Source of the DNA: Gemmataceae bacterium
GTDB lineage: Bacteria > Planctomycetota > Planctomycetia > Gemmatales > Gemmataceae
Length of the DNA: 5,576 nucleotides
Reading direction: 5' to 3'
NCBI GenBank assembly: GCA_025056835.1
Contig: JANWVS010000173.1
Coordinates: forward strand, 1-5,576
The notes under the pieces are model-generated. The model was not told where the DNA came from. It saw nothing but the letters and a program-made list of their open reading frames with translations, and made no database searches. Both the position numbers and the translations under genes were made by a program. This document shows, piece after piece, positions 1 to 5,576 of this stretch; position 1 is the stretch's first letter, and every line of letters starts with the position of its first letter.

Positions 1-281
1 CGGGCCGGACGCGCTGTTGCGACAACGCCTGCGTCAGCACCCGTGGGAGCCGCGCGATGGGCAATTGGGGAATCAAGGCGGCCATGCCGGCACGTTACGT
101 CCCGCGTTTTTCCGGTCTAAAGTGCTCCCGCTGCTGACTTGCCGGGCCAGCGCCTTGCCGTAGAACGCTTAATACGCGACGACGGCGTTGGGAGCTTGCG
201 GACTGTCAGCCGCTGTGAGATGATCGTCAAGCGAATCGAGCGCCAGCTTCGCAACGTTCCAGACTTCAAACGAAGGAACTT
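1..281. other. Left-edge region without a securely identified gene
   Basis: I could not assign a gene here. On the + strand one frame stays open from the window edge to a TAG at 161-163 (about 53 residues), which could be the tail of an upstream gene. On the - strand an ATG at 85-83 opens a frame that runs off the left edge (28 codons, mostly G or C in third position), which could be the start of a divergent gene, but it has no clear ribosome binding site. The two readings overlap and exclude each other as real genes, and neither shows a motif I recognise. From about 165 to 271 the sequence is probably the leader of the next gene. A poor sigma-70-like pair (TTGCGG at 196-201, GATGAT at 219-224, 17-base spacing) is present but matches consensus too weakly to call as a promoter. 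Confidence 0.4.
272..277 (+). promoter_or_regulatory. Ribosome binding site deciding a GTG start
   Basis: GAAGGA lies four bases before the GTG at 282. It is a good Shine-Dalgarno match and supports GTG as the start codon of the ATP-cone protein. The encoded protein from this GTG also begins just ahead of the ATP-cone consensus, as expected. Confidence 0.6.
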
Positions 282-1871
282 GTGACTCCCGAGTTGCCAA
301 CCTGGGTGCGCAAGCGTGACGGCCGGCGCGAGCTGTTCGACGCCGACAAAATCAGCCAAGCGCTGTACGCGACGACCGAGGAGGCCGGCGCGGCCAACGC
401 CTTTCTGGCCCGGGAGTTGACCGAGAGCGTCTTGCACTTCTTGGCGCAGGAAAACACCCGCGAACCTACGACGGCGGAAATCGCTGACCTCGTGGAAAAA
501 GTCGTACGCGAATTAGGACAGCCCGAACTGGCGCGGCGCTTTGGAGAACGGCACGCCGGCAAACGCATCCGCACGGAAACGACAGCGCCGCGCAGCCCAC
601 CGCGCGTCGCTTACACCTTCGCCCGCAACGAATCGGCGCACGATGTCGTGAAGGGGTGCTTGCGCACCTACAGCCTGCACAGCATCTTCTCGCGCGACCT
701 GGCAGCGGCGCACGACGAGGGATGGCTCGTGCTTTCGGGCTTGGAGCAACCCGATTTTTTGGAAAGCCTCGTGGTTGATCCGGTGCCGCACAACGACGGG
801 GCCGCCCCCTGGCAACAGGCACTCGTGCAACTGCGCCAAGCGCGGCTGTGGGCAGCCACGCTGGTGTTCGACAGCCTGGAAGCACATCTCGCCGAACACG
901 GTCCGCAATGGTGGCAAGGCATCGTCGCCGGCTTGTCTGACACCAACGTTGCGCCGCACCGTTGCCTCTTCAACATCGCCGCCGCCGCTCCGCCACCCTG
1001 GGCCGTACGCGACGACATCGGACCATTATTCGACGACGCCAAAGAACACCGCGGCGATGGCCGAGGGACCGTCCTTGAGCTTCTTTTGACGACGGAACTG
1101 CCGGCGACGGCCATGATTGCGTGGCATGTGCAGAACCGCGACCTCGTAAGTCCGCCGCGCCGCGCCGCGCTGCTGCGCGCCCTGGGCAGGTCCGATCTCA
1201 TCGCGCGAATCGCCTTTGTCTTCGACCGCGCCGATCAAGCGACTTGCTTGAACGTCGGTGTGGATCGCGAACACCCGGCGACGTTGATGACCGTGGGCCT
1301 GCGGCTCCGCCGTTTTGCGGCCTTGCCGGAAGTCGACGGCGACCTAGCGCGACTCCTCGCCAAGCTACCAAGTCTGGTTCGCATGGCTGTCAGCGCGGGG
1401 TCGCAAAAGCGGGCGTATCTGCGCCGACGGCGGCCCGAGTTGACCCGAGGCTTCTTGCTCGACCGTGCGCGGCTTGTCGTGGCCATCGAGGACCTTACCG
1501 GCGTGGTTCACCAATTGACCGGTGCGACGCCCGAGCAGAGTCGGCTGGCTCTGGATGCAGCGCGACACATCGTCCACACGATCTCCGGCGCTGCCGGCGC
1601 CGCAGCACGGACCACAGGGCTGGATCTGGTGGTCGTCCAAACCGCTCAGGTACGCCACCCCGGCTCGGGCGACAGCGGCGAAGCCCTCTTCGGTCAGCGC
1701 CAGGCCGCAGCAAAGTTGTTGGAGGGCGCACTCGATGGCACGATTCAGGTGGTGCTTCCGCCTGGGACGGTGTTGGGGGAAGATGGCCTCGACCATTTGG
1801 AATGGGCGCTACGAAACAGCAACGCACGTCGGTTGCGGCTCGTCGAACTCGCCGCGCGGTCGGGCGACTGA
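282..1871 (+). CDS. ATP-cone protein with degenerate ribonucleotide reductase-like body
   Basis: This 529-residue protein starts with a recognisable ATP-cone, the nucleotide-sensing domain found in ribonucleotide reductases and in the repressor NrdR. It spans roughly residues 7-90, with the hallmark VRKRDGRRELFDADKI at 9-24 and an EPTTAEIADLVEKVV stretch at 61-75. The rest resembles the barrel of class II/III reductases: a Y(S)LHSIFSRDLAAAHDEGW segment at 130-148 recalls the 'AH..G.I.IHDL' region, HRGDGRG sits at 256-262, a CLNVGVD strand at 322-328, and LTRGFLLDRARLVV at 387-400. It has only three cysteines (126, 228, 322) and no C-terminal glycyl-radical motif or redox cysteine pair, and it is shorter than NrdD or NrdJ. 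I infer that it does not reduce ribonucleotides and may act as a nucleotide-responsive regulator or partner. The family similarity of the body is from memory of motifs and is less certain than the ATP-cone. The GTG start is supported by GAAGGA upstream. It appears to be transcribed alone and faces a convergent cytochrome gene. It contains no signal peptide or membrane segment. Confidence 0.8.
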   Translation: MTPELPTWVRKRDGRRELFDADKISQALYATTEEAGAANAFLARELTESVLHFLAQENTREPTTAEIADLVEKVVRELGQPELARRFGERHAGKRIRTETTAPRSPPRVAYTFARNESAHDVVKGCLRTYSLHSIFSRDLAAAHDEGWLVLSGLEQPDFLESLVVDPVPHNDGAAPWQQALVQLRQARLWAATLVFDSLEAHLAEHGPQWWQGIVAGLSDTNVAPHRCLFNIAAAAPPPWAVRDDIGPLFDDAKEHRGDGRGTVLELLLTTELPATAMIAWHVQNRDLVSPPRRAALLRALGRSDLIARIAFVFDRADQATCLNVGVDREHPATLMTVGLRLRRFAALPEVDGDLARLLAKLPSLVRMAVSAGSQKRAYLRRRRPELTRGFLLDRARLVVAIEDLTGVVHQLTGATPEQSRLALDAARHIVHTISGAAGAAARTTGLDLVVVQTAQVRHPGSGDSGEALFGQRQAAAKLLEGALDGTIQVVLPPGTVLGEDGLDHLEWALRNSNARRLRLVELAARSGD

Positions 1872-2037
1872 GCCGCAGAATTTGCTCTTGGCAGACACGT
1901 CAGGGTCAGCTATAGGCCGCGTCGTTGCGTTCCGGCGTCGGTCCCGCGTGGAAACGGCCGCCGCGACAGCAACAAGATCGCTTGACAGTTGCGACGGCAG
2001 CAGCTATAGAGCGGTCCTCACAACGACAACATCAAGC

Positions 2038-2073
2038 GCCGCGGAAGCAAGTGCAAGGCCGCCGCGGTTTTTT
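2038..2073 (+). terminator. Possible intrinsic terminator of the ATP-cone gene
   Basis: Six G-C/C-G pairs (2039-2044 with 2062-2067), plus a G-T pair at 2038/2068, close a 17-base loop, and six T residues follow at 2068-2073. The stem plus T tract has the form of a rho-independent terminator for + strand transcription. It lies about 170 bases after the upstream stop codon and the loop is large, so this is tentative. Confidence 0.35.
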
Positions 2074-2111
2074 GAGAGCTCAAGGGCAGTCATGTGCCGG
2101 GCTGCGTTGCT

Positions 2112-2137
2112 TGCCGGCCCATTGCGGGAGGCCGGCA
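2112..2137. repeat. Inverted repeat, 8-bp perfect stem
   Basis: TGCCGGCC at 2112-2119 pairs perfectly with GGCCGGCA at 2130-2137 around a 10-base loop. No T tract follows on either strand. It could be part of a structured transcript or a chance event in GC-rich DNA. Confidence 0.4.
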
Positions 2138-2232
2138 CCGTCCGCCCTCCTGGACGGGAAGCGCGACGTTTCTTGGATCCAGTGGTTTTGGGTCGGCCAC
2201 TCCAAGGAATGCTTCACAACGTCAGCCATTGA

Positions 2233-2263
2233 CCGGGGGTCGGACGCGGGGTCCGGCTCCCGG
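2233..2263 (+). repeat. Strong 13-bp hairpin in the convergent spacer
   Basis: Arms 2233-2245 and 2251-2263 form 13 consecutive pairs (11 Watson-Crick and two G-U) around the five-base loop GCGGG. The two wobble pairs are G-U only in a + strand transcript; on the other strand they would be A-C mismatches, so the + strand RNA is the better folder. No T run follows. It may be a terminator of read-through from the ATP-cone gene, a structured RNA element, or one copy of a dispersed palindromic repeat. Confidence 0.5.
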
Positions 2264-2358
2264 GGGATCACCGCCGCTCGGCGCAGCTTCGGGCAAACAT
2301 GTGATTTTGCCCCGGAGCAGTCCGGCGGCACCAGGTCGTGACAGGGAGAGGGGGATCG

Positions 2359-2384
2359 CCGGGGCGTCCGTCGCGACGCCCCGG
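2359..2384 (-). terminator. Putative terminator hairpin after the cytochrome gene
   Basis: CCGGGGCGTC at 2359-2368 and GACGCCCCGG at 2375-2384 form a perfect 10-bp stem with a six-base loop, ten bases beyond the TAA stop of the di-haem cytochrome gene. The position is right for a transcription terminator of the globin-cytochrome unit. In the transcript the bases after the stem are C- and U-mixed rather than a clean U tract, so it may work with factor help, or bidirectionally. Confidence 0.5.
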
Positions 2385-2394
2385 TCTCGTTTGC

Positions 2395-3723
2395 TTAAAG
2401 GGTCTTGAGGTATTCGACCACCGCCCGGCGTTCTTCCTCGGTCAAGCGATCGCCGAAAGTGTGGCCTCCGTTGCCGCGACCGGGTTGCGTCGTGTCGTAG
2501 ATCTTGCGGCGTTCGAAATCGGACAAGTTCGCATCGGCTCCGCGCTCGAGCACCTTGACCTTCCAACCGACTTTCACTTCGTCATAATCCTCGCGATGGG
2601 TCTGGAAGGAACGAGTGAAGATTTTGGGGCGGGTCTGCGAATTGAGCACGTCGTACAGCGTCGGCACCGAGCCGTTGTGGAAATACGGTGCCGTGGCCCA
2701 AACGCCGTCGAGCGGCGGCGCCTGGTAGCCTTTCGGTTCCATCGCCAGGTAACCATCGCCTTTCTCTTTGGCGAACCACGACCGGTTGTAATGTTCGCCC
2801 AAGGCGCGGCTCAACCCCACCAAGCGCGTCGGATCGGTGCCAATGATCTCGATCGGCACAATTTTGTTGGGATAGCTCCATTGAGGACCATAGCTACCGT
2901 GACATTGCGAACAGTGCCGATGGAAAAGGCGCTCGCCCTTGTCGGCCAACGCCCGATCGACGGCCAGCGGATACTTCGGCGCTTCGAGCGACAGAATATA
3001 AGCTTGAATGTCTGCGAAGACCGGTTCGGTCTTCTCGAAGACCTCGCGGCTGTTGTCGGGCGTCAGCATGAACTGCATGATGGAGCGTACCGAGCGGGCG
3101 TCGGCGGTGCCGGTGTGGTACATCGTCTTTTTCTTCTTGAGGTGCCACCAGGCCGGCGTATCTTCGCACAAGTCGTCGCGCAGGCCAAAGTCGTGGCGTT
3201 TGAAGGTGATCGAGAGGTCCGGTTCGCGGAAGGACCACAAGTAAACGGCAAACGCACCGGCTTCGGTGGTGCCGCGGACGTTGCTGAACGTAAAGGGCAA
3301 CCGTCCCGAACCGGTGGATGCTTTGCCCATCTCGGAAAAGAGCGCATGGATGTCGAGAGAGCTATTTCCTAATCCGGGATAGCTCTTGCCGAAGATCGCG
3401 CCGCCATGACAGAGCAGGCAGTCGGTCGTGATCCCCTTGGCAAATAGCAATCTGCCTTCGCGTAGGCCCATCGGCAAGCGGCCGTTCTCATAGGGGGCGG
3501 GATGCAATCCGTAGCGCTCGCGGAAGGCCGCGTCGTAATCGGCCGGTTTCTCTTTGAGCGGCGGTTGCCAGATTTTCCAGACGTTCTCATACCCCGAAAA
3601 TGTCCACGGCGCCGGTACAAAGGCCCGCGTGAAAAGAGCTTGCTTGCCTCGGTCGGCATCGGGATCGGCACGGGCTGTCCCGACGCTGACGACGACAACA
3701 ACGATGGCAAGACAACGAATCAT
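2395..3723 (-). CDS. Secreted di-haem c-type cytochrome (peroxidase/MauG/RoxA-like)
   Basis: This is a 442-residue exported protein with two covalent haem sites, CLLCH at residues 102-106 and CSQCH at 271-275. A signal peptide is visible: a short basic start, a valine-rich core and an ARA cleavage site after residue 19. Near the C-terminus, APPLDGVWATAPYFHNGSVP (336-354) closely recalls the 'PPLxxxxxTAPYFHxGS' motif of bacterial di-haem cytochrome c peroxidases, MauG and RoxA-type oxygenases. Other notable parts are NVRGTTEAGAFAVYLW (148-163) and DTPAWWHLKKKKTMYH (188-203). It should act in the periplasm, in peroxide reduction, oxidation of an organic substrate or electron transfer; the sequence does not say which. 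I chose the ATG at 3723 because GGGAG precedes it by six bases and the signal peptide begins there; an in-frame ATG at 3744 would add seven residues but lacks a ribosome binding site. The truncated haemoglobin gene lies 53 bases upstream on the same strand, suggesting co-transcription. A hairpin follows the stop. Confidence 0.88.
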   Translation of the reverse strand: MIRCLAIVVVVVSVGTARADPDADRGKQALFTRAFVPAPWTFSGYENVWKIWQPPLKEKPADYDAAFRERYGLHPAPYENGRLPMGLREGRLLFAKGITTDCLLCHGGAIFGKSYPGLGNSSLDIHALFSEMGKASTGSGRLPFTFSNVRGTTEAGAFAVYLWSFREPDLSITFKRHDFGLRDDLCEDTPAWWHLKKKKTMYHTGTADARSVRSIMQFMLTPDNSREVFEKTEPVFADIQAYILSLEAPKYPLAVDRALADKGERLFHRHCSQCHGSYGPQWSYPNKIVPIEIIGTDPTRLVGLSRALGEHYNRSWFAKEKGDGYLAMEPKGYQAPPLDGVWATAPYFHNGSVPTLYDVLNSQTRPKIFTRSFQTHREDYDEVKVGWKVKVLERGADANLSDFERRKIYDTTQPGRGNGGHTFGDRLTEEERRAVVEYLKTL

Positions 3724-3776
3724 AACAGGCTCCCGTCGGATCATGGCGTGGCCGGCTGAGCGAAACCGTCTCGCCG

Positions 3777-4166
3777 TCAGGGTTTGACGATGTCCTTTTT
3801 GGTACTTTCCACGATCATGAGCAATTCATGCTGTTCGCGGTCCGGTACCTTGAATTTTGCCAAGCAGGCGCGGAAGTCGTCCAGAAACGCTTCCCATTCT
3901 CTCTCGGTGATGTCCAAGTGGGCGTGCGAATCGCGCATCGACTTGCCGGTGTAGCGTTGCGGACCGCCCGTCGCCCAGCAGACCATCTCGGTGACGAGGT
4001 ACTTGAACCCCGGCGGCGGTACTCTGTGGTGCGCTTCGTTCACTTTCGGATTCGCGTTAAGGATCGGATTGCTCAGCACCCGATCGATAAAGTCGTCCAC
4101 CACGGTGGCAATGGCGTAGACGCCGCCCAGCCGTTCATAAAGCGTCGGTTCCGTTGTTTGGCCCAT
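3777..4166 (-). CDS. glbN: Group 1 truncated haemoglobin (2/2 globin)
   Basis: This 129-residue protein has the full pattern of a group 1 truncated globin. LYERLGG at residues 9-15 is the helix A/B turn, VVDDFIDRVLSNP at 22-34 is helix B, ATGGPQRYTG at 65-74 is the conserved GGP.xYTG block, and SMRDSHAHLDIT at 76-87 contains the proximal haem ligand, His81. Family members bind O2 or NO in the cytoplasm and some detoxify NO. By hand alignment to Mycobacterium tuberculosis trHbN, the usual distal Tyr at B10 is Ile27 and the usual Gln at E11 is Val58, and there are about six extra residues, including His46-His47, before helix E. I recall other bacterial group 1 globins with a similar segment, so this may be a subfamily trait. 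Its stop is 53 bases from the cytochrome start, and the two probably form one unit. The ribosome binding region is weak (purine-rich AAGAAAAG). The start codon is 57 bases from the divergent carboxyltransferase start. Confidence 0.93.
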   Translation of the reverse strand: MGQTTEPTLYERLGGVYAIATVVDDFIDRVLSNPILNANPKVNEAHHRVPPPGFKYLVTEMVCWATGGPQRYTGKSMRDSHAHLDITEREWEAFLDDFRACLAKFKVPDREQHELLMIVESTKKDIVKP

Positions 4167-4223
4167 ACACTTTTCTTAGTAGCACAGCGATGGCCACCAA
4201 GGGGCAAGGGCAAATCTCCGCGA
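4167..4223. promoter_or_regulatory. Divergent promoter region, globin / carboxyltransferase
   Basis: Only 57 bases separate the start codons of the globin (-) and the PxpC-like gene (+). Unless one of the genes is served from inside the other, the two promoters must overlap here. I see no convincing -35/-10 pair or operator palindrome. AAGGG at 4206-4210 is the only Shine-Dalgarno-like element for the + gene and is 13 bases from its ATG, farther than usual. Confidence 0.4.
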
Positions 4224-5171
4224 ATGCTGACGATTGTCGATTCTGGCTTGGCGACGTTGGTAGTGGATCGCGGTCGGACTCAATCGCGCAGTCGCGGCCT
4301 GGCGGTCGGCGGCCCGGCCGATCGCGCAGCCTGGATGCTCGGCAATGCCCTCGTCGGCAACCCTCCGGACACTCCCGCGCTGGAAATCACGCTCACCGGC
4401 CCGACGTTGCGCTGTGACGTCGCGATCGGTTGCATCGTCTTCGGCGCCCCGTTCGCACTACGCAGCGATCGCCAACAACTCATCGTCGGCAAGACTTTTA
4501 ACCTCGCCCCGGGCGAAGAATTGCGCATCGGGAGCACGCTTTGCCTCGCCCGCGCCTATCTGTGCGTGCGCGGCGGCCTGACCCTTGGCAACCAGATCCC
4601 GCGCGAACAGATCCCTGGGAATCGCCTTCCACGCGGTGCCATCTTAAACACCGGCGCCGCACGTGTGCCGATTCGGTTTTTGCCCCCCGACTGTCCGTTT
4701 CTAACCCGGTACACGACCAAAAGGCCCGTGCTGCGAGGCCTGCCAACCTGGTCGCTTTGTGTAGTGCCCGGCAGCCAGGCTGATTGGTTCCCCGCCGGCT
4801 TGCTCGACGAGCGAACGTTCACCGTCTCGCCGCGAAGCGATCGGATGGGGCTGCGCCTGGACAGCGACGGCCCGATGCCCGTGCCGCGTCAAGAGTTGCT
4901 TTCCGAACCGGTTTGCCCGGGAACCGTGCAAGTGACCAAGGACGGTCAGTGCATCATCCTCGGCGTCGACGCCCAGACCATCGGCGGCTACCCCAAGATC
5001 GCCCAGGTGATCCGGTCGGACCTCGATCTGCTGGGACAAATGCGGCCGGGCGAGGCGGTGCGATTTGAAATGATCGACTTGGCAACGGCCCAAGAATTGA
5101 ACCGTCGCCACGACGAAATGCTGATGGAGTGGGTAACCCGCTGCCGTGCGACTTTCCGCGAACCGACCTGA
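4224..5171 (+). CDS. pxpC: 5-oxoprolinase subunit PxpC / biotin-dependent carboxyltransferase-type protein (KipA family)
   Basis: This is a 315-residue protein of the CT_A_B/AHS2 family. In its usual setting PxpC works with PxpB and PxpA to hydrolyse 5-oxoproline to glutamate with ATP; relatives form half of urea carboxylase-like carboxyltransferase domains or act as KipA. It aligns by eye along its length with E. coli YbgK: MLTIVDSGLATLVVDRGR at 1-18, SRGLAVGGPADR at 23-34, ALEITLTGPTL at 52-62, ARAYLCVRGGL at 109-119, VVPGSQADWF at 180-189, SDRMGLRLDSDGP at 205-217, and the family signature DAQTIGGYPKIAQVI at 249-263. The segment after GG118, where relatives carry a GSxST-containing loop, is about eight residues shorter here and contains a small QIPRE-QIPGN repeat. 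The ATG at 4224 is chosen because it gives the family's usual N-terminus; the open frame upstream has no suitable start. No pxpA or pxpB lies next to it, so partners must be elsewhere or the gene has another role. Confidence 0.88.
   Translation: MLTIVDSGLATLVVDRGRTQSRSRGLAVGGPADRAAWMLGNALVGNPPDTPALEITLTGPTLRCDVAIGCIVFGAPFALRSDRQQLIVGKTFNLAPGEELRIGSTLCLARAYLCVRGGLTLGNQIPREQIPGNRLPRGAILNTGAARVPIRFLPPDCPFLTRYTTKRPVLRGLPTWSLCVVPGSQADWFPAGLLDERTFTVSPRSDRMGLRLDSDGPMPVPRQELLSEPVCPGTVQVTKDGQCIILGVDAQTIGGYPKIAQVIRSDLDLLGQMRPGEAVRFEMIDLATAQELNRRHDEMLMEWVTRCRATFREPT
4593..4615 (+). repeat. Short direct repeat inside pxpC
   Basis: CAGATCCC occurs at 4593-4600 and again at 4608-4615, a period of 15 bases (five codons), encoding the near-repeat QIPRE/QIPGN. 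It falls exactly where the family's usual loop is shortened, so it may mark a small in-frame duplication or replacement. Confidence 0.5.
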
Positions 5172-5178
5172 ACGGTGG

Positions 5179-5193
5179 CCGCGCCCCGCGCGG
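5179..5193 (+). terminator. Weak hairpin after pxpC
   Basis: CCGCG (5179-5183) pairs with CGCGG (5189-5193) around a five-base loop, seven bases after the TGA stop; two flanking G-U pairs could lengthen it. There is no T tract, so it is at best a marginal terminator. Confidence 0.2.
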
Positions 5194-5287
5194 TTGCTGG
5201 TCGTGACCCGTTCGGCTTGGCTCCCTGGCCGTTGCTGCCGGCGCAAGTAAGCTACCGCTTTACTGTGTCTGTAATCCTGGGCACACG

Positions 5288-5299
5288 GCTTCGCGAAGC
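5288..5299. promoter_or_regulatory. 12-bp perfect palindrome upstream of the dehydrogenase gene
   Basis: GCTTCGCGAAGC is a perfect palindrome 23 bases before the chosen ATG at 5323 and just before an alternative in-frame ATG at 5302. Its position would suit a dimeric repressor site or a small 5' RNA hairpin, but a single copy in GC-rich DNA can be chance. Confidence 0.25.
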
Positions 5300-5322
5300 G
5301 CATGGATCTGGGTGCTAGTTGC

Positions 5323-5576
5323 ATGGCTAAGGTTTTGATCGCGCCGACTCCGTTGTATGGTCTGGAAGGTGAATTTGTCGCTGCTCTGCGCACTGCGGGA
5401 TTCGAACTAGTCTATCCCCCCAAGCGCGGGCAAATGGTCGAGGCAGAACTGCTGGAAACGCTCCGCGGCGTGAAGGCAACGATCGCCGGGTCGGAGCCGT
5501 ACACGCGCCGCGTGTTGGAAGCGCATCCGCAGTTGCGCGTGATTGCCCGGGCCGGCGTGGGCTACGACGCCGTGGA
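5323..5576 (+). CDS. D-2-hydroxyacid dehydrogenase, phosphoglycerate dehydrogenase-like (3' end outside window)
   Basis: The first 84 codons of a gene that continues past the window. The start MAKVLIAPTPLYGLEGEF and the segment RVIARAGVGYDAV (residues 72-84) match the N-terminal substrate-binding domain of D-isomer 2-hydroxyacid dehydrogenases, where 'RxGVGYDNID' is a landmark around the active-site entrance. The closest type is D-3-phosphoglycerate dehydrogenase (SerA), the first step of serine synthesis, which oxidises 3-phosphoglycerate with NAD. The NAD-binding domain and catalytic Arg/Glu/His are outside the window, so the exact substrate cannot be settled. I chose ATG 5323 because the hydrophobic first strand begins right after it, as in relatives; an in-frame ATG at 5302 would add seven residues. 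Neither has a strong ribosome binding site. It lies about 150 bases after pxpC on the same strand, so it may have its own promoter. Confidence 0.85.
   Translation, partial: MAKVLIAPTPLYGLEGEFVAALRTAGFELVYPPKRGQMVEAELLETLRGVKATIAGSEPYTRRVLEAHPQLRVIARAGVGYDAV

Larger units (their letters stand above)
1872..2394. other. Long convergent intergenic region with several inverted repeats
   Basis: This stretch of more than 500 bases lies between two genes that converge, the ATP-cone gene (+) and the di-haem cytochrome gene (-). Open frames crossing it give arginine-, serine- and proline-rich, motif-free translations and no ribosome binding sites, so I call no protein. It does hold four GC-rich inverted repeats (2038-2068, 2112-2137, 2233-2263, 2359-2384), listed separately. 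Transcription terminators of the two genes are the simplest explanation for the outer ones. A structured RNA or remnants of a decayed gene are alternatives. Confidence 0.6.

Noticed and set aside
1..85. Possible divergent - strand gene beginning with ATG at 85
   Set aside because: Only 28 codons are visible, there is no ribosome binding site or motif, and a + strand frame is also open there; it cannot be supported from this window alone.
196..224. Sigma-70-like promoter before the ATP-cone gene
   Set aside because: Only three of six -35 bases and four of six -10 bases match, which is expected by chance in a region of this size.
1121..1915. A 264-codon + frame overlapping the ATP-cone protein
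   Set aside because: Its translation is arginine/alanine/serine-rich, typical of an out-of-frame reading of GC-rich coding DNA.
1925..2341. A 138-codon + frame, and an overlapping 83-codon - frame (2080-2331), in the convergent spacer
   Set aside because: Both are low-complexity, motif-free and without ribosome binding sites, they conflict with each other, and they run through strong inverted repeats.
2338..3372. A 344-codon open frame on the + strand
   Set aside because: It is entirely antisense to the di-haem cytochrome gene, which has signal peptide, two CxxCH sites and family motifs; the + translation has none.
3724..3744. Earlier ATG (3744) for the di-haem cytochrome
   Set aside because: It has no Shine-Dalgarno sequence and would put seven residues ahead of a well-formed signal peptide; the ATG at 3723 has GGGAG at proper spacing.
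3828..4223. Long + strand upstream extension of the PxpC reading frame, opposite the globin
   Set aside because: It is antisense to a clear truncated globin, has no family resemblance, and the family N-terminus begins exactly at the ATG at 4224.
4701..5393. A 230-codon - strand frame across the end of pxpC and the following spacer
   Set aside because: It is antisense to conserved PxpC motifs and to the dehydrogenase start, with no recognisable domain.

Overview
The window looks like ordinary chromosomal DNA from a GC-rich bacterium, most likely a planctomycete of the Pirellulales type. That placement is inferred from three things: the GC-rich composition, the style of the lone PxpC-like carboxyltransferase and of the phosphoglycerate-dehydrogenase-like N-terminus, and an ATP-cone protein with a ribonucleotide-reductase-like body. 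No rRNA, tRNA, CRISPR array, insertion sequence or phage gene was seen.

Layout, left to right. Positions 1-281 hold no securely identified gene; a ribosome binding site lies at the right end. At 282-1871 (+) is a 529-residue protein with an N-terminal ATP-cone and a body resembling a class II/III ribonucleotide reductase, but without the cysteines and glycyl-radical motif such enzymes need. At 1872-2394 is an unusually long convergent intergenic region with four GC-rich inverted repeats. At 2395-3723 (-) is a secreted di-haem c-type cytochrome of the bacterial peroxidase/MauG/RoxA-like group. At 3777-4166 (-), just upstream of it in transcription, is a group 1 truncated haemoglobin. The two haem proteins probably form one transcription unit. 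A 57-bp divergent gap separates the globin from 4224-5171 (+), a PxpC/KipA-type carboxyltransferase subunit standing without its usual partners PxpA and PxpB. At 5323 (+) begins a D-2-hydroxyacid dehydrogenase of the phosphoglycerate dehydrogenase type, which runs off the window.

How the genes fit together. The clearest functional grouping is the globin and di-haem cytochrome pair: a cytoplasmic O2/NO-binding haem protein followed by an exported di-haem electron-transfer or peroxidase-like protein. The other genes are metabolic or regulatory and have no obvious link to each other: nucleotide sensing (ATP-cone), 5-oxoproline breakdown (PxpC) and possibly serine biosynthesis (SerA-like). I did not find a clear new defence or mobile system. 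The points most worth a second look are the apparently non-catalytic reductase-like protein, the non-polar distal pocket of the globin with its cytochrome neighbour, the orphan and internally shortened PxpC, and the hairpin-rich convergent spacer.
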